64,000 nt of DNA, taken from assembly GCA_964019135.1 (NCBI GenBank), contig OZ025255.1:6200001-6264000 (forward strand), read 5' to 3'. The DNA is from Arenicola marina. Its lineage: Eukaryota; Annelida; Polychaeta; Arenicolidae. This document shows, piece after piece, positions 34,058 through 45,548 of this stretch. Both the position numbers and the translations under genes were made by a program. The notes below the pieces were generated by a model, which worked only from the letters and a program-made list of their open reading frames with translations, did no database searches and had not been told where the DNA came from. Positions within the stretch are counted from its first letter, which is position 1. Each line of letters opens with the position of its first letter.

Positions 34058-35010
34058 GGTGTAACATGACCAGCTGTCCCCCCATGACAGCGTGCCCCTC
34101 CCGCAGTTCGGGTATACGCGCGGAGGAGGTCACTAGTTATGGGAGGGACACATTGTCATGGGCTGAATATACCTTGAACGGACATGGGGGTGGGAGTGGG
34201 GGTGGGCATGTTGTCATGGGTTGAATATAGCTATGACCAGATGTCCCTTTAGTCTAGCATGAGATCACCGATTTACGTGGGTTAAGGGACATAGGAAGGG
34301 GGGGGGGACATGCTGTCACGGGTTAAAATACAGCCATGACCAGGTGTCCCCTTAGTTTAGCATTGGATCACTGATCCAGGTGGGTTAAGGGATAGAGAGA
34401 GGGGGGGGACATGTTGTCATGGGTTAATTATAGCTATGACCAGATGTCCCCTTAGCTTAGTACGGGCTTACCGATATATGTGGGTTAAGGGACATGGGGA
34501 GGGGGGGGACATCCTGTCAAGGGTTGATATACAGCCATGACCAAATGTCCCCTTAGCTTAGCATTGGACCACACATCCAGGTGGGTTAAGGGACCCCAGC
34601 AGGGGGGGAAGTGTTGTCATGGGTTGAATATAGCGATGACCACATGTCCCCTTATTCTAGCACGAAATTACCCATCTAAGTGGGTTAAGGGATATGGGCA
34701 GGGGGGGGGGGACATGCCGTCACGGTGTAACATGACCGGGAGTCCCCCCATGACAGCGTGTCCCCCTGCAATTTTAATGTATGCGCGCATATTAGGGCAT
34801 TAGTTATGGGGGGACACATTGTCATTGGCTGAATATATCTTAAGATACATGGGGAGGCGGGGGGGGGGGGGACATACTGTCACGGGTTAAGATACAGCCA
34901 TGACCAGGTGTCCCCTTGGAATAGCATTGGTTCGTTGATCCAAGTGGGTTCAGGGACATATGGGAAGGGTGGCTGGCATGTTGTCATGGGCCTAATTTAA
35001 CTCTGACCAG
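34058..35010. repeat. ~100-bp satellite array, left block
   Basis: Repeated units with TGTCATGGGTTGAATATAG, CCATGACCAGGTGTCCCC, GGTGGGTTAAGGGA and a poly-G run. A longer variant with CCCCCCATGACAGCGTGTCC is interspersed. The same array resumes at 53,404, in exact phase, after the 18.4-kb insertion. Confidence 0.85.
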
Positions 35011-35514
35011 GGCCCGTAAGTTCGAAACCGCGAGGGCAAAAAATCTTGCCCCCGCGTGACGTTTTGCCTCTATTTGGCCTCGCCCCCAACTTTTCGCCCT
35101 AATCGGTAAGTTCGAAAAAATCTCCCTGAAATTAGCCCCGACTTTGCCTCTACTTTGCCCCAAATGAAGGACAGCTTCTGAGCCGGCCCTGATCGGGGGC
35201 TAAAAGCAGGGCAAGGTTTGCCCACATTGGCGAGTGTTCTTGCGGACAACTTAGACGATTTGATTTCATTTCCAAGTACTAATGAAGAGCTACGCAAGAG
35301 TTTGTATGAAATTACGGGTAATTATATCGCGGTATCTGCATAAATTATAAATTTGCACTAAAAAAAACGTGTTACCACTTTTTGTATATGACGGATAATA
35401 TATATATATAACCTAGGCCTACTCACGTAATGTGTCATTAGTGGATATCCATTGTTCATACACTGAAATTGTGTTACTTGTTCTTGATTATCTGCTAGTT
35501 GGGAGGCTGCAGAC

Positions 35515-36770
35515 ACGGTTGGGAGGCTGCAAAGTGAGTTAAATGTATTAGGCGATTTTTGTAAAACCTATGATTTAAAATCGAATTTGAGAAAGACTAA
35601 AGTCATTGTATTCCGTAGAGGCGGTATTCTAAGGCGAAATGAAAAGTGGTTCTTTGATGGTCAACCAGTCGAGGTCACAACTTATTATAAATATCTCGGC
35701 ATTGTGTTTTCTTCGTCCTTGAGTTGGTCTCCCGCGTTAAAGAACCTCTCCAGTCAAGCTGAGCGTGGACTGATGCTTGTAAAGAAAGTAATGAAACAGT
35801 GTGGAGATATTCCAATTAATATATGTTTTGACCTCTTTGATAAAATGATCCTGCCTATACTCCTGTACGCGTCAGAAATTTGGGGATGTGAATACAGAGA
35901 ACCCATAGAAAAATGCCACATCCGATTCTGTAAATATGTTCTGCAGCTGCCGCGGCAAACTCCCGACTGTGCTGCTCTTGGGGAGTGTGGGCGGAAGCCT
36001 CTGTATGTTTGGTACATCAGCAGGAGTGTGAGATTTTGGTTGAAATTGGTAACTGCTGAAAGACACGGTTACACCCAATCTGTTTATAAAACTTTGTTTA
36101 ATTTGTGTGAAGCCGGAAAGCAAACTTGGGCATCAAAAATTAAAACACTACTATTTAGATTTGGATTTGGCCATGTTTGGCTCTCACAGGGAGTAGCTGA
36201 TGTTGGCTTATTTTTGAATTTATTTAACAAACGGATGAATGATGTCTCCTGTCAGGAATGGCGAGCAGATATCAATAGCCTGTCTAAGCTTGATACTTAT
36301 TGTTGTTTTAAATCAGAGTTAAAATGTGAGCTATATCTAACTTGTGTTGTAAATCGGAAGCATAGGATCGCATTAAGTAAATTCCGATGTTCTTCTCATA
36401 AACTGGCAATCGAACGTTTAAGGGGAAAGGAACCAAGAGAACGAAGACTCTGTAAATACTGTTTAACTTTAGGTGTCAGTGAAATCGAAGATGAAAATCA
36501 TTTGTTAACTACGTGCCCTCTATATGCGAATAAAAGATCCCACTATCTCAGTTCTTGCAACCTGTCTAAATTTGAGGGTCAGCAACTTATTAAAAATAGA
36601 GATACTACGATTGTCAGAAATGTCGCGGCATTCGTTTATCAGGCGTTCAAGTTGCACTGGGATCTGTAATTGTAAGTCGGTTCTTATATCGTTCATTTAT
36701 TGTTGTACACATATCTGTACTCTTTGGCCCAAGGCCTAAAAGGTGCAATAAAAGATTCTTCTACATTCAT
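35515..36770 (+). mobile_element. 5'-truncated LINE, ORF2 C-terminus
   Basis: A 360-aa frame (35587-36669), open back to about 35,518, begins at the end of the RT palm (NLRKTKVIVFRRGG, YYKYLGIVFSSSLSW), continues through LPILLYASEIWGCE and ends in a zinc finger C289-x2-C292, H305, C310. AATAAA at about 36,747 is the poly(A) signal. The copy is long and has no internal stop, so it is fairly young, but it lacks endonuclease and catalytic RT motifs. The 3' end runs into the assembly gap. Confidence 0.8.
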
Positions 36771-36796
36771 AGTTGTCTAACGCTAAATGCTTGTTA

Positions 36797-36996
36797 NNNN
36801 NNNNNNNNNNNNNNNNNNNNNNNNNNNNNNNNNNNNNNNNNNNNNNNNNNNNNNNNNNNNNNNNNNNNNNNNNNNNNNNNNNNNNNNNNNNNNNNNNNNN
36901 NNNNNNNNNNNNNNNNNNNNNNNNNNNNNNNNNNNNNNNNNNNNNNNNNNNNNNNNNNNNNNNNNNNNNNNNNNNNNNNNNNNNNNNNNNNNNNNN
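36797..36996. other. Assembly gap, 200 N
   Basis: Exactly 200 N, so the size is a placeholder. It falls where the outer 370-bp tandem repeats of the left palindrome arm should continue, which suggests collapsed repeats. Confidence 0.98.
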
Positions 36997-37595
36997 TCAA
37001 TGTAATCAGGCCATGTGAGATCCTATAAGCTGTGTAATATGTTTGTTTGTTTGTAAAAACCATAGGATATGTTTCGAGTAAACCATATTAACGCAAATAC
37101 AATCATCCATTTTGCAATTTTTTTATTCCTATATCACTACATGAATACCATTACCCGCTACAACATCTATCGTGGTCAAAAAAAACTTAGTATCACAAAA
37201 ATATACACCTTCATATCATATTATTATATTATGAATAGGTAATAGATGAACAAGTCCTTTTGCTTTGATGAAACAGTAAATCATTTAATCGCTATAGATA
37301 TCGCCATGTAAACTGTATATTCTCGCGTTACAGTACGATTAATCGTCAATGACACGTGTATATAATCAATGTAATCAGGCCATGTGAGATCCTATAAGCT
37401 GTGTAATATGTTTGTTTGTTTGTAAAAACCTAAGGATATGTATCGAGTAAACCATATTAACGCAAATACAATCATCCATTTTGCAATTTTTTTATTCCTA
37501 TATCACTACATGAATACCATTACCCGCTACAACATCTATCGTGGTCAAAAACTTAGTATCACAAAAATATACACCTTCATATCATATTATTATAC
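36997..37595. repeat. 370-bp tandem units, left
   Basis: TCAATGTAATCAGGCCATG occurs at 36,997 and 37,367. The second unit is truncated toward the protease gene. More copies probably lie in the gap. Confidence 0.9.
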
Positions 37596-37603
37596 ATGAC
37601 AAT

Positions 37604-37941
37604 TTAGACAATGGGTAAAGAGGTCTTGCACGCGGTTTGCATAAAACGCGGGGACTGCCGGCGAGTGATACGCGGAAAGTGAACAGATTGGAAATTATGA
37701 ATATAGTTGTCATTGCACATGGTGTTTGGAGACCAATACTCTCGATATATTCGTGACATGGAGTAATTTCGACATTTGAAATATAAGTAAAATAGACAGT
37801 ATTCTCCGCATACATCTGTGCCAAGTGACTGCCACACCGCTCTCATGGGTTGTTGAATAAAATATTCCAAGTGTTTAAGGTTCACATAGGCACGAATTGG
37901 TTTTCCTAGTGAGTCAAACATCTCAATTTTCCCCGATGACA
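37604..37941 (-). CDS. Adenain-like cysteine protease, C-terminal exon (left copy)
   Basis: A 112-aa frame related to adenovirus/Polinton-type cysteine proteases. FDSLGKP supplies the acidic triad residue (D10). Q38 and C45 have the exact Q-x6-C spacing of the oxyanion Gln and nucleophile Cys (WQSLGTDVCGEYC), followed by the family's hydrophobic FYLYF. The catalytic His segment should lie upstream and is absent. The frame opens at a TTTAG acceptor, not an ATG, so a 5' exon is needed; none was found nearby. Either the protease is spliced from a distant exon or this is a fragment. In viruses this enzyme matures the capsid. Confidence 0.6.
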
Positions 37942-38083
37942 CTAAACTTTAAATGTCACACGTACGTATACTAATCACAAATTATATATATATATATTCA
38001 TCTACACCAGTGTAACTTTCACCATAATTCAGGATTAGTCATCTATAAATACATCAAATGTAACTTAGTGGATACATAAACAT

Positions 38084-38803
38084 TTAGGATAGATGTATCT
38101 TATCCAAACCTTTCGGGTAACATTCAACACAGTCAAAGTACCCCTCCTGATTTTGGTGAGATGACATACAATCAACCAACTCGGTGAGTTCCGGAACACA
38201 CTTATCATGGATCGTGTTGAGATGGAACTTAAGTAAATTCCACTGCTTTAAATTGAGAGTAATTCCTTTTCGGGTCGGCACGGGCGTATCTTGTGTATCC
38301 GGCAACCAGTATTTTCGAATATCTAGAAACTGGCCACGGGGCAGGACCTCGGCCATCACCAAACCTCCGAGATGATATTTCCGTGGATTGGTGGTCTGTT
38401 GCAATTCTCGATCTATGGTGTTTGTCAATGTCTGCAACATCTTCCAGCGAGTTGTGATGAGATTGACACCCACTTTTGTAGGGTAATCACGGCCGTTTTC
38501 TTGACATACCCACTTTCTAATATCAAAGCGTAAAACGTCTTTGAAATACTGAACAGTTAAATAGACATTCTCTCCGATGCACTGTTGACAGCGTATATCG
38601 TGAGTTTGCTCGGAAGTACACTGCGTATTCTCCCATTTTCTTTTCTTGGCCAGCGGGATGAGTGGTAGCCGATTGGAGGGAGCGAAGCCCGCTGTTGTCT
38701 TGTGGGAAGTCATGTCGTTGTGGTGAAAAGATGGAGACCGCCCGTACATTATATTCACAAAGTCCCTCTCCACCTCCTCGTCATCCACCCACTTGGGACG
38801 TGT
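38084..38803 (-). CDS. Tandem PC4/p15-domain protein (left copy)
   Basis: About 239 aa, with two consecutive domains of the PC4/SUB1 (p15) transcription-coactivator fold, which binds single-stranded DNA. In residues numbered from the first in-frame GTG, domain 1 is near 78-125 (FDIRKWV...KVGVNLITTRWKML) and domain 2 near 140-195 (LDIRKYW...TRKGITLNLKQWNLLK); domain 2 is the closer match. The N-terminus has SPLAKKRK-like basic text (PLIPLAKKRK), a likely nuclear signal. Two CxxC pairs (CQQC, CVEC) flank the domains. There is no in-frame ATG: the exon seems to start at a GTTCAG acceptor, so a 5' exon is missing. The family is clear, its role here is not. Confidence 0.75.
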   Translation of the reverse strand, partial: TRPKWVDDEEVERDFVNIMYGRSPSFHHNDMTSHKTTAGFAPSNRLPLIPLAKKRKWENTQCTSEQTHDIRCQQCIGENVYLTVQYFKDVLRFDIRKWVCQENGRDYPTKVGVNLITTRWKMLQTLTNTIDRELQQTTNPRKYHLGGLVMAEVLPRGQFLDIRKYWLPDTQDTPVPTRKGITLNLKQWNLLKFHLNTIHDKCVPELTELVDCMSSHQNQEGYFDCVECYPKGLDKIHLS

Positions 38804-38916
38804 CTGAACATGCTTTGGCGAGGTGTAAAAATAGCATCACGACTGACGTCATACATCGGCGTGGCTTTGTCATCTGTTTAAAGATAGACAGAGGGGCGTG
38901 GCCAACAGGCTTTGTA

Positions 38917-39022
38917 CGCACGGGTAATCGCTGTAAATGAGCGATCAATCACTTTTTTAATCCCAACAACTCAAGCCCGCGTTGTAATAAGACTGAATCG
39001 CTTCACTACGTTTTTATAATAA
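38917..39022 (-). promoter_or_regulatory. Conserved ~105-bp module, copy 1
   Basis: Contains TTATAAAAACGTAGTGAAGC, GCTTGAGTTGTTGGGATTAA and CTCATTTACAGCGATTA on the minus strand. It sits upstream of the PC4-domain gene. A diverged copy lies in the spacer and an identical one in the other arm. Confidence 0.6.
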
Positions 39023-41028
39023 TTGGTTCATGCACTACTGTGTGTGAATTGTGTGATTAATGTTAAAGGTCACAGAAAAGGGCCGTGGATGTTTTAAAAC
39101 TCATCAAAATGCTACCTTTGTGAAAGAGCGGTGACTTTAAGGACTTGTCTGCGAGCGACAGATGTTTCGTGGTCTTTGTCTTGATGTGTAGAGTTGCAGC
39201 GACAATTATTTATTTTCGGTCGGTTATTTTTTTAAATGCGCGTTTGAATTCACCGGTGGGATGGCAGTTAATCGAGCCCGCGGGCGCGCGGGCGCGCTGC
39301 ACGGTGGGGGCAGGGCTTCGACCGAGACAAATATCGATTTTTTTTTTTCCAAGCCCCTCCAAGCACCCGCTGGCCGTCACGACCTACTGATTTTCAAAAG
39401 TTCGGGCGAGCCAGCGAGCCAGAGTCAGCGGAGCGTAATGTGGTTTTTGGCGGGGTATTGGCCGACGGTCTGTGTACGCACAAGTTTGGGAGTGTCGCTG
39501 TGATATATTGTGAAATATCGGAAGGAATAATCACCTTTTAGTTTCGGTTGTAACATTATTCAACTGTCGCCGATGTAATAAGGATGCATCTATAAACGTT
39601 CCAACAAACAAGTCGTGGAGACAAGCGCCCGGTTGGCGTCCTTTTGTCGCGAGGGAGAAGAGTTATGACAGTTGTTTGATGAGTCAGTCTATTATTTCGA
39701 TAGTAATAAGCGGGCTTTATGCTCTTCACCTCAGGTATTATTTATCTGCAAGCCATTAGGACGTCGGCCGGAAAGGTCAATGGGTTAACCTCTTTAACAA
39801 CCACCCGTGGGTATTTCATTATACCTTCCCCTCCTAGATAACTAGGCGTGGCAGCTGGTTACTATGTGGTGGCAGTAAAATTCACTGTTGTATATGATAC
39901 GAGGCGTCATTGTGTACTGATGGAAACATAAGAAGCTTGTGTTATAGGTCCACCCTTCCCCCTGCCCCCCTTTCTCTCCCCCATCTATTCACTGACGATT
40001 CTGAACACGTGACTCCCATGCTACACCTGCCCTCTTCGTCAACGATGCAGTTTTAAAATCATAATGGAGTGAATGGTGACGTCATTAACATTTAGTCATC
40101 TGTTTGTTCAGGACCTATATAAAACGGGAGAGATGAGTTAATTGGTTGTTTCTTTATGTTGGCAACCCCTTGACCTCTGTAGCCGACGTTCTGTTTGCTT
40201 GCATATGCATCCAAAAGAAGGTAGGGAGGGTGAAGGATATAACATCAATCGCCTATGTCATTGCTATACACGTTCTTGGGGAGTGTCTGTGGGTTTTTTA
40301 TTGCATTGGAGTTACCAATGTTACGAGCACCCCACATCCGACGGCACGTTTAAACGAGTTTGGGGAAAGAGCGACTGGCTCCCTCCACCTCCATACACCA
40401 TACACTCACAATATTCCTATTAGGTTATTTTGCTGTTACTCCGTCAAGTGAAAACTATTATGGTGCATGACCGCTTTTCTAGTTCATTAAAAGAAGCAGT
40501 TGCATTTGCTTGTGACATCTGCAACCAACGTGGCATTCATATAACTCATACACCGTTAAAGGAATTATTCTGTAAGTTTGAACATTGTTACTCGTTAAGT
40601 CAGTGTAAAGTAACATATATGTTAAAAATGTATTGTATTGAACTTTATTTGTTTTTATTGCACTTTTAAAAGCAGCTAAAGTAAAAACACATACTAACAT
40701 AAATTTTACCAACAATAACCGTATCCATCCATGTCAAGGAACGTAGTCAACAATTAACTTTAGCGTAATTTAAATAACTCACAAATTTCATATGTCACCA
40801 CGTCACAACTCATTCGTAGGTTTCAACAAGACTTAAAACCATTTGCAAAAGTGATTATAAAAGTGAATGCATCAACTTTAAAAATGATATTTGTCGTATT
40901 GTATGTATGAAGTATTCGTTTTCCGTCACGTGTGTATATATTGTTTAAAATATCAAGTGTTACAGTAACACAATAAGTTATGCATGTATCATATATTTGT
41001 GAAACATCTATTTACCTTATTGCAATAC

Positions 41029-41165
41029 GTCTCGGTTTACACATACACTTACAACTATGCAACTAGTCTTGCAGAATGTCATGTTTCATAAAGTTAACAA
41101 GTTATTGAATCAACAGATTGACGCGTGTTACGCGTGCGTGTATCGCGAATGTGAACTGAATTAAA
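41029..41165. repeat. Intra-arm repeat, copy 1 (also at 48,200-48,336)
   Basis: Shares TTGAATCAACAGATTGACGC and GTGTTACGC with the copy at 42,290-42,440 in the same orientation, and both are mirrored in the right arm. It is AT-rich otherwise and the role is unknown. Confidence 0.6.
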
Positions 41166-42289
41166 AGTCGTCATCACGTTAACGAATTAGGAAGTGAGTA
41201 TAAACACTGCCATGTAATTTTTAGTGAGTAGCATTTGCGGTAAAAGAACTTCGCTATTGAAATAGCGTTAGCAACAGGCAAGTACTAATTCCACACAATC
41301 ATGACAAGTTCTTAAATTTTATTTAGTGAACATTGCAATTCCAAAAACAACGATATTTGTGGTGACAACATATCTGCAATGAAGTAAGAGAGAAGTAATT
41401 AGACATAAAAAATAGCGAAGCCAACGTGATGTATGTGCGAATTTAATGAATTGAATTCACCGGTATAATCAGATACATTCTAAACTACGGTACGTAGAGA
41501 AGTATTGAATAGACTCATGACTGCCAAGAGTTTATCAAATGAATAACATTTGGAACATAACACAATATATGGATAATATAAACCTAATACTTTTGATTAC
41601 AATAAAACTCACGCGAGTATTCTGAGAGAACATGTTGTAAACGGAATAAATCATCAGTTTGTAACCATACAAAGAGATGAATGAAACATATCATTTACTT
41701 TATCTCGTAACATACATTCTAAATTTAGAAAGAGGATCGTATTAAGTAGTTGTCATAGCAAACACTAACATAAACATAACGAATGAGTTATCTGTCTTTT
41801 TTGGTATATCTTGGTGCAATGTATGACGTATCTAACTCGTGTTTTCTCTCTGCGTAGAAGGTATGTCAAAACTGGGAGTATGTATCCTCTTTTTTTTTTT
41901 TATACATCAAGAAGTTAAACAGATAGAATAGAATTCTCATGAGTTGTGATGTCAAGGACAATGAATCAGTATTCAGTTTGGTTTTATTACACATATCCCA
42001 AAACAGTTTTCTTACTCTTACTCAACCAGATTATGTAGGAATGTATGGTAATGTAATTTTTAGAACCCTTAACTTCCTACATGAATTGATACTTCTAGTA
42101 TCTAATTAATCTTACCTTAAGCTATCCTGAAAGAAATTTCAGGGTCCACTCGTCTCCTGCGAGAATGTAACAATATGTTTAGTTGATTTATAACATTTAG
42201 GTTTTATCTACATGAAACGAATGCTTATTTTTTATTTTTAAACTACTGAGTTTAACTCATTTTACTTACCACTCTCTTTCCTCTGGCGC

Positions 42290-42440
42290 ACAGTAAACCG
42301 TTATACACTTACACCTATGACTAGTTACAAATGGAAGTATTAATAAAGTTAACAAGTTGTTGAATCAACAGATTGACGCGTGTTACGCATGTGTATATCG
42401 CGAACATGAAACGTTTGATCCGCAAGTGCCATCACGTATG
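42290..42440. repeat. Intra-arm repeat, copy 2 (also at 46,910-47,060)
   Basis: Diverged partner of 41,029-41,165. A 64-aa frame (42,349-42,543 minus; 46,807-47,001 plus) overlaps it and differs by one residue between arms, but I cannot show that it is coding. Confidence 0.55.
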
Positions 42441-43754
42441 ATATGTTAACTGGTTTGGTGGACACATGTGAAACCAAAAGGTAGAATTCTGTAAGTTGCA
42501 TGCCGTCATCGAGTTTGTTACATTCGTGTAATTTGAAAGACAACGAAGAAGAAAGATTTCACTTTTTGTATTCAACATAACATCAAGTTTATACTTAATG
42601 TAACATGTGTGAAATAAATATCATGTCACATCTATGTACTCAATAGTCAACCGCAAAAGTAAAAAGCTGTAAGTATTGTGTGTGTATTCACTGTAACATA
42701 TGTCTGTGGATAGTAATCATTTGCATACGATTTTACTTATTGTAGATGACACAACGATGAATAACGTGTTCATGCTAGATATATAAAAACATACACCTCC
42801 GTTGAACGAACGGTGTACGAGAAAATTAAATGACTTGTAAATAATATAGATGTGATCCGTACTACACATGTGTCACAATTGACATGATCGTTTGATAGAA
42901 CAAATATCGGTCTTGTCTTTTTCAAGTAAAGTAAATCGGGTTTGCAGACTGTTAAGAAAGTAACCGAGTGCGTAATACAATATATATATTTAATGAAGTA
43001 ATATTTTTGGGAAAAGAGTCGTTATATAGTTTCGGTGTATGTTAACATACTTGAACACAAGAAAACGGTAACAAAAGTTAATGAATGATTGAATGCGAAT
43101 ATTTTCTTTGATATGTTTTGGATGAATTAGTTAACATTAATGCTACTGACTAACAACAACAACCACGGGAACCACCATAACCATAATCTCGCCAACTGTT
43201 TGAGTCAAAGGACAAAGTGTGCATGTGAAAACTTGTTTTATAAATGTAATGGTAATACCAAAGATTTCTATACATCTCCAATGCGACATGAGTCACGATT
43301 AATGTTTTGAAGCAGTGTTTTTATATTAAATCGAGTTCACGTAAGCACAGTCAGCAGTTTTGATTATATGGTTATCAATGTGTTTACATTTGTATATGTA
43401 TATCGCATCAGTCAGTCGGTAAACAACGTGGACTGTAAAAAATCACACCAGAAAAGGGTGGATGACAAACTTTCAGGAAAACGATATGTTTGTAAGTTAA
43501 CTTCTGAAGCGTGGTGAGCTGTATCGGACAATGCGGCAGCCCTCGACAGAGCACTGAATGTGATAAACCTGCGAAGAACTTACACCCTCGCAAGATTTCT
43601 GTTGGTTGACTGCTGCATTCGAGCAGAGTATGCGTAAATAAATATAGGTGTTACGATATTACTGCGTTACGTTAAGGAAGGGGGGGGGGTGAAGAAATAC
43701 GATGGATTTCAGATTAAATACCGTTTATTAACATCAAGAATATATAGTTTAAAC

Positions 43755-43793
<39 letters not shown>

Positions 43794-43801
43794 TAAAATG
43801 A

Positions 43802-44885
43802 TTATATATATATGGATCCAGCGGAGTATCCAATTGAATAAGATCTAGGCGCCGCAGTTCCGGGTGCACCTGGGCGATTTCTTATAAAGATCCGTTGTGG
43901 TTCGTCCTCTTCATCCGACGAAATAGTGATTACTTCTTGTCGGCGCAGGACTCGCCCGATCGGTATCTCCAGTTGTGTGTTTTCGCCTCGCCGCAATAAA
44001 GTTGGAGATGGCGTCGGCGAGGGCATCCTACTTTCAATAGGGAGGCGGCGACCTCCCTCGTAGGCAAGACGGATGGCTGCCGGGAACTGGTCTGGAGCTG
44101 GCGTCGGCGAGGGTATGCTACTTTCGATGGGGAGGCGGCGACCTCCCTCGTAGGCCAGACGGATGGCTGCCGGGAACTGGTCTGGAGCTGGCGTCGGCGT
44201 GGGTATGCTACTTTCGATGGGGAGGCGGCGACCTCCCTCGTAGGCCAGACGGATGGCTGCCGTGAACTGCTCTGGCCGCAGGATGAGGAAGGGCGGCTGG
44301 ATTTGTGCAATTTGCTGTGGTTGTCCAGTTGACAAACCGATTCCGGGGAATTGTTCGAGTGGACACGGCTGGTGATATTGACCGTCTTGGTCATCCATGC
44401 CTGTGTATGCACCGTTACTGTAGCTAAACATACCGGACCCGGTGAACCAATTGTTGATTGGTGGCACTTCTTGACAGCGAACACGAACTATTTACGTTGT
44501 GCTATTTAACCAATATGACGTGAAGTGCCGCACAGAGCTAAAAATCGCACTGACCACAGGTACGATAGTAGTGGTTCTGTTCCCACCACTGTTTTTTACC
44601 CTGGGTCAACGCCTTTTCTCGCTCTAGAACTGAACACTTACAATGCCAGAGCGCCCATTGAGAGGCACTACTATATGTTTTTTTCGAGCACCGAAATAGA
44701 TGACCAGACTGTCTGGCCGGTGTGTTTCTGACAATAGCGTTACACCATCGACAATAAAAATACGGCTCACCTGGATCGATGACGTTTGTTTTCAAACCGT
44801 CGCACTTGATACAGAACCAGCTGGATGGCAGCTCTTCCGGTGGTGGGGGTAGATATTGTCGAACAGCGGTGGTACTGTCTGTCAT
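43802..44885 (-). CDS. Zinc-binding / proline-repeat protein with SIM-like motif
   Basis: Exon 1 starts at a true ATG (44,885). It encodes LPPPPEELPSSWFC, a CIKC...CRWC pair and further Cys/His (HLFRC, HCKC), a treble-clef-like zinc region. Read through, it stops at 44,538. A GGGTAAAA donor (exon end 44,600) and an AAATAG acceptor (exon start 44,487) give a 112-bp intron with matching phase, joining exon 2 for about 323 aa. Exon 2 has no ATG of its own. It carries three 30-residue repeats around QFPAAIRLAYEGGRRLPIES and then VITISSDEED, which resembles a SUMO-interaction motif. No homolog recognised. The nucleus is the likely site. The splice model is inference. Confidence 0.55.
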
Positions 44886-45438
44886 ATCTTCTTATTTTCG
44901 TTCTTCGTGCGTTTCGTGTAACTAGCGGTATCACCAGACAAATTGTCAAGTTGTCCTGACTCCAAAATCCGGGGGCCCTTATGTACACCCACAACCACCT
45001 ACGCCCCCCTGGAAGAGCACACCCAGTAATGGCTTTGTCTCACCTCCCCCGGTCTTGTGCAGGGCGTTCTGCCGGGAGAGGGTGAGAGGGGACGACAGAC
45101 GGGCACTTTTTTATGTTGAAGAGGTTAACCAATCCACCTCCCTGTCCGACTTAATAATAACAATGTTGAACGACCGTTTTTGACTTTACCAACCTTCTGC
45201 ATTGTTCAGGGCAATCTAGCGGGAGAGGTTGTTTATGTTAAAGAGGTTAACCAATGCACTTTCTGGTCAATAAAATCTTATGCCAAATGTTCATTTGCAA
45301 TGCAGACAACTGTATTACTCTATTTCATAGTTCACCGCACGTTGATCCATAACTTAAAGATAATTGCAGCCATCTGGTCATCATCTCTACAGCTGCTCGA
45401 GCTTGTATTGCACTGTATTGCATGAATCCGCGAACAAG

Positions 45439-45548
45439 TTATTATAAAACGCAGTGAAGCGACTCAGTCGCGTTATAACACGAGCTTGAGGGTTGTCGGG
45501 GTTAATAGAGTAATTGGTCGCAGGCTCATTTACAGTGATTATCTCCAC
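45439..45548 (+). promoter_or_regulatory. Conserved ~105-bp module, spacer copy
   Basis: TTATTATAAAACGCAGTGAA, GCTTGAGGGTTGTCGGGGTT and CTCATTTACAGTGATTA align with the arm copies at roughly 75-80% by eye, though the spacer is otherwise unrelated to the arms. Conservation between diverged copies suggests function (promoter, origin or packaging signal). Confidence 0.6.

Larger units (their letters stand above)
36997..43097. repeat. Left arm of giant inverted repeat
   Basis: 6.1 kb, near-identical in reverse complement to 46,254-52,367 (coordinate sums 89,351-89,365, so only a few small indels). From outside in: 370-bp tandem units, protease fragment, PC4-domain gene, a GC-rich promoter-like region (38.8-39.5 kb), then about 2.5 kb of AT-rich DNA (40.7-43.1 kb) without a clear gene. 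An unrecognised open stretch at 40,430-40,669 (VKTIMVHDRFSSSLKEAVAF) may be an exon. The outer end is lost in the gap. Confidence 0.95.

Noticed and set aside
36773..37063. ORFs through the N run
   Set aside because: They are made of unknown bases in the assembly gap.
39145..40451. ORFs in the arms at 39,145-39,503 and 40,142-40,451 and their mirrors
   Set aside because: Overlapping frames, low-complexity or Cys/His-scattered text, no domain, and some are just promoter-region DNA read as protein.
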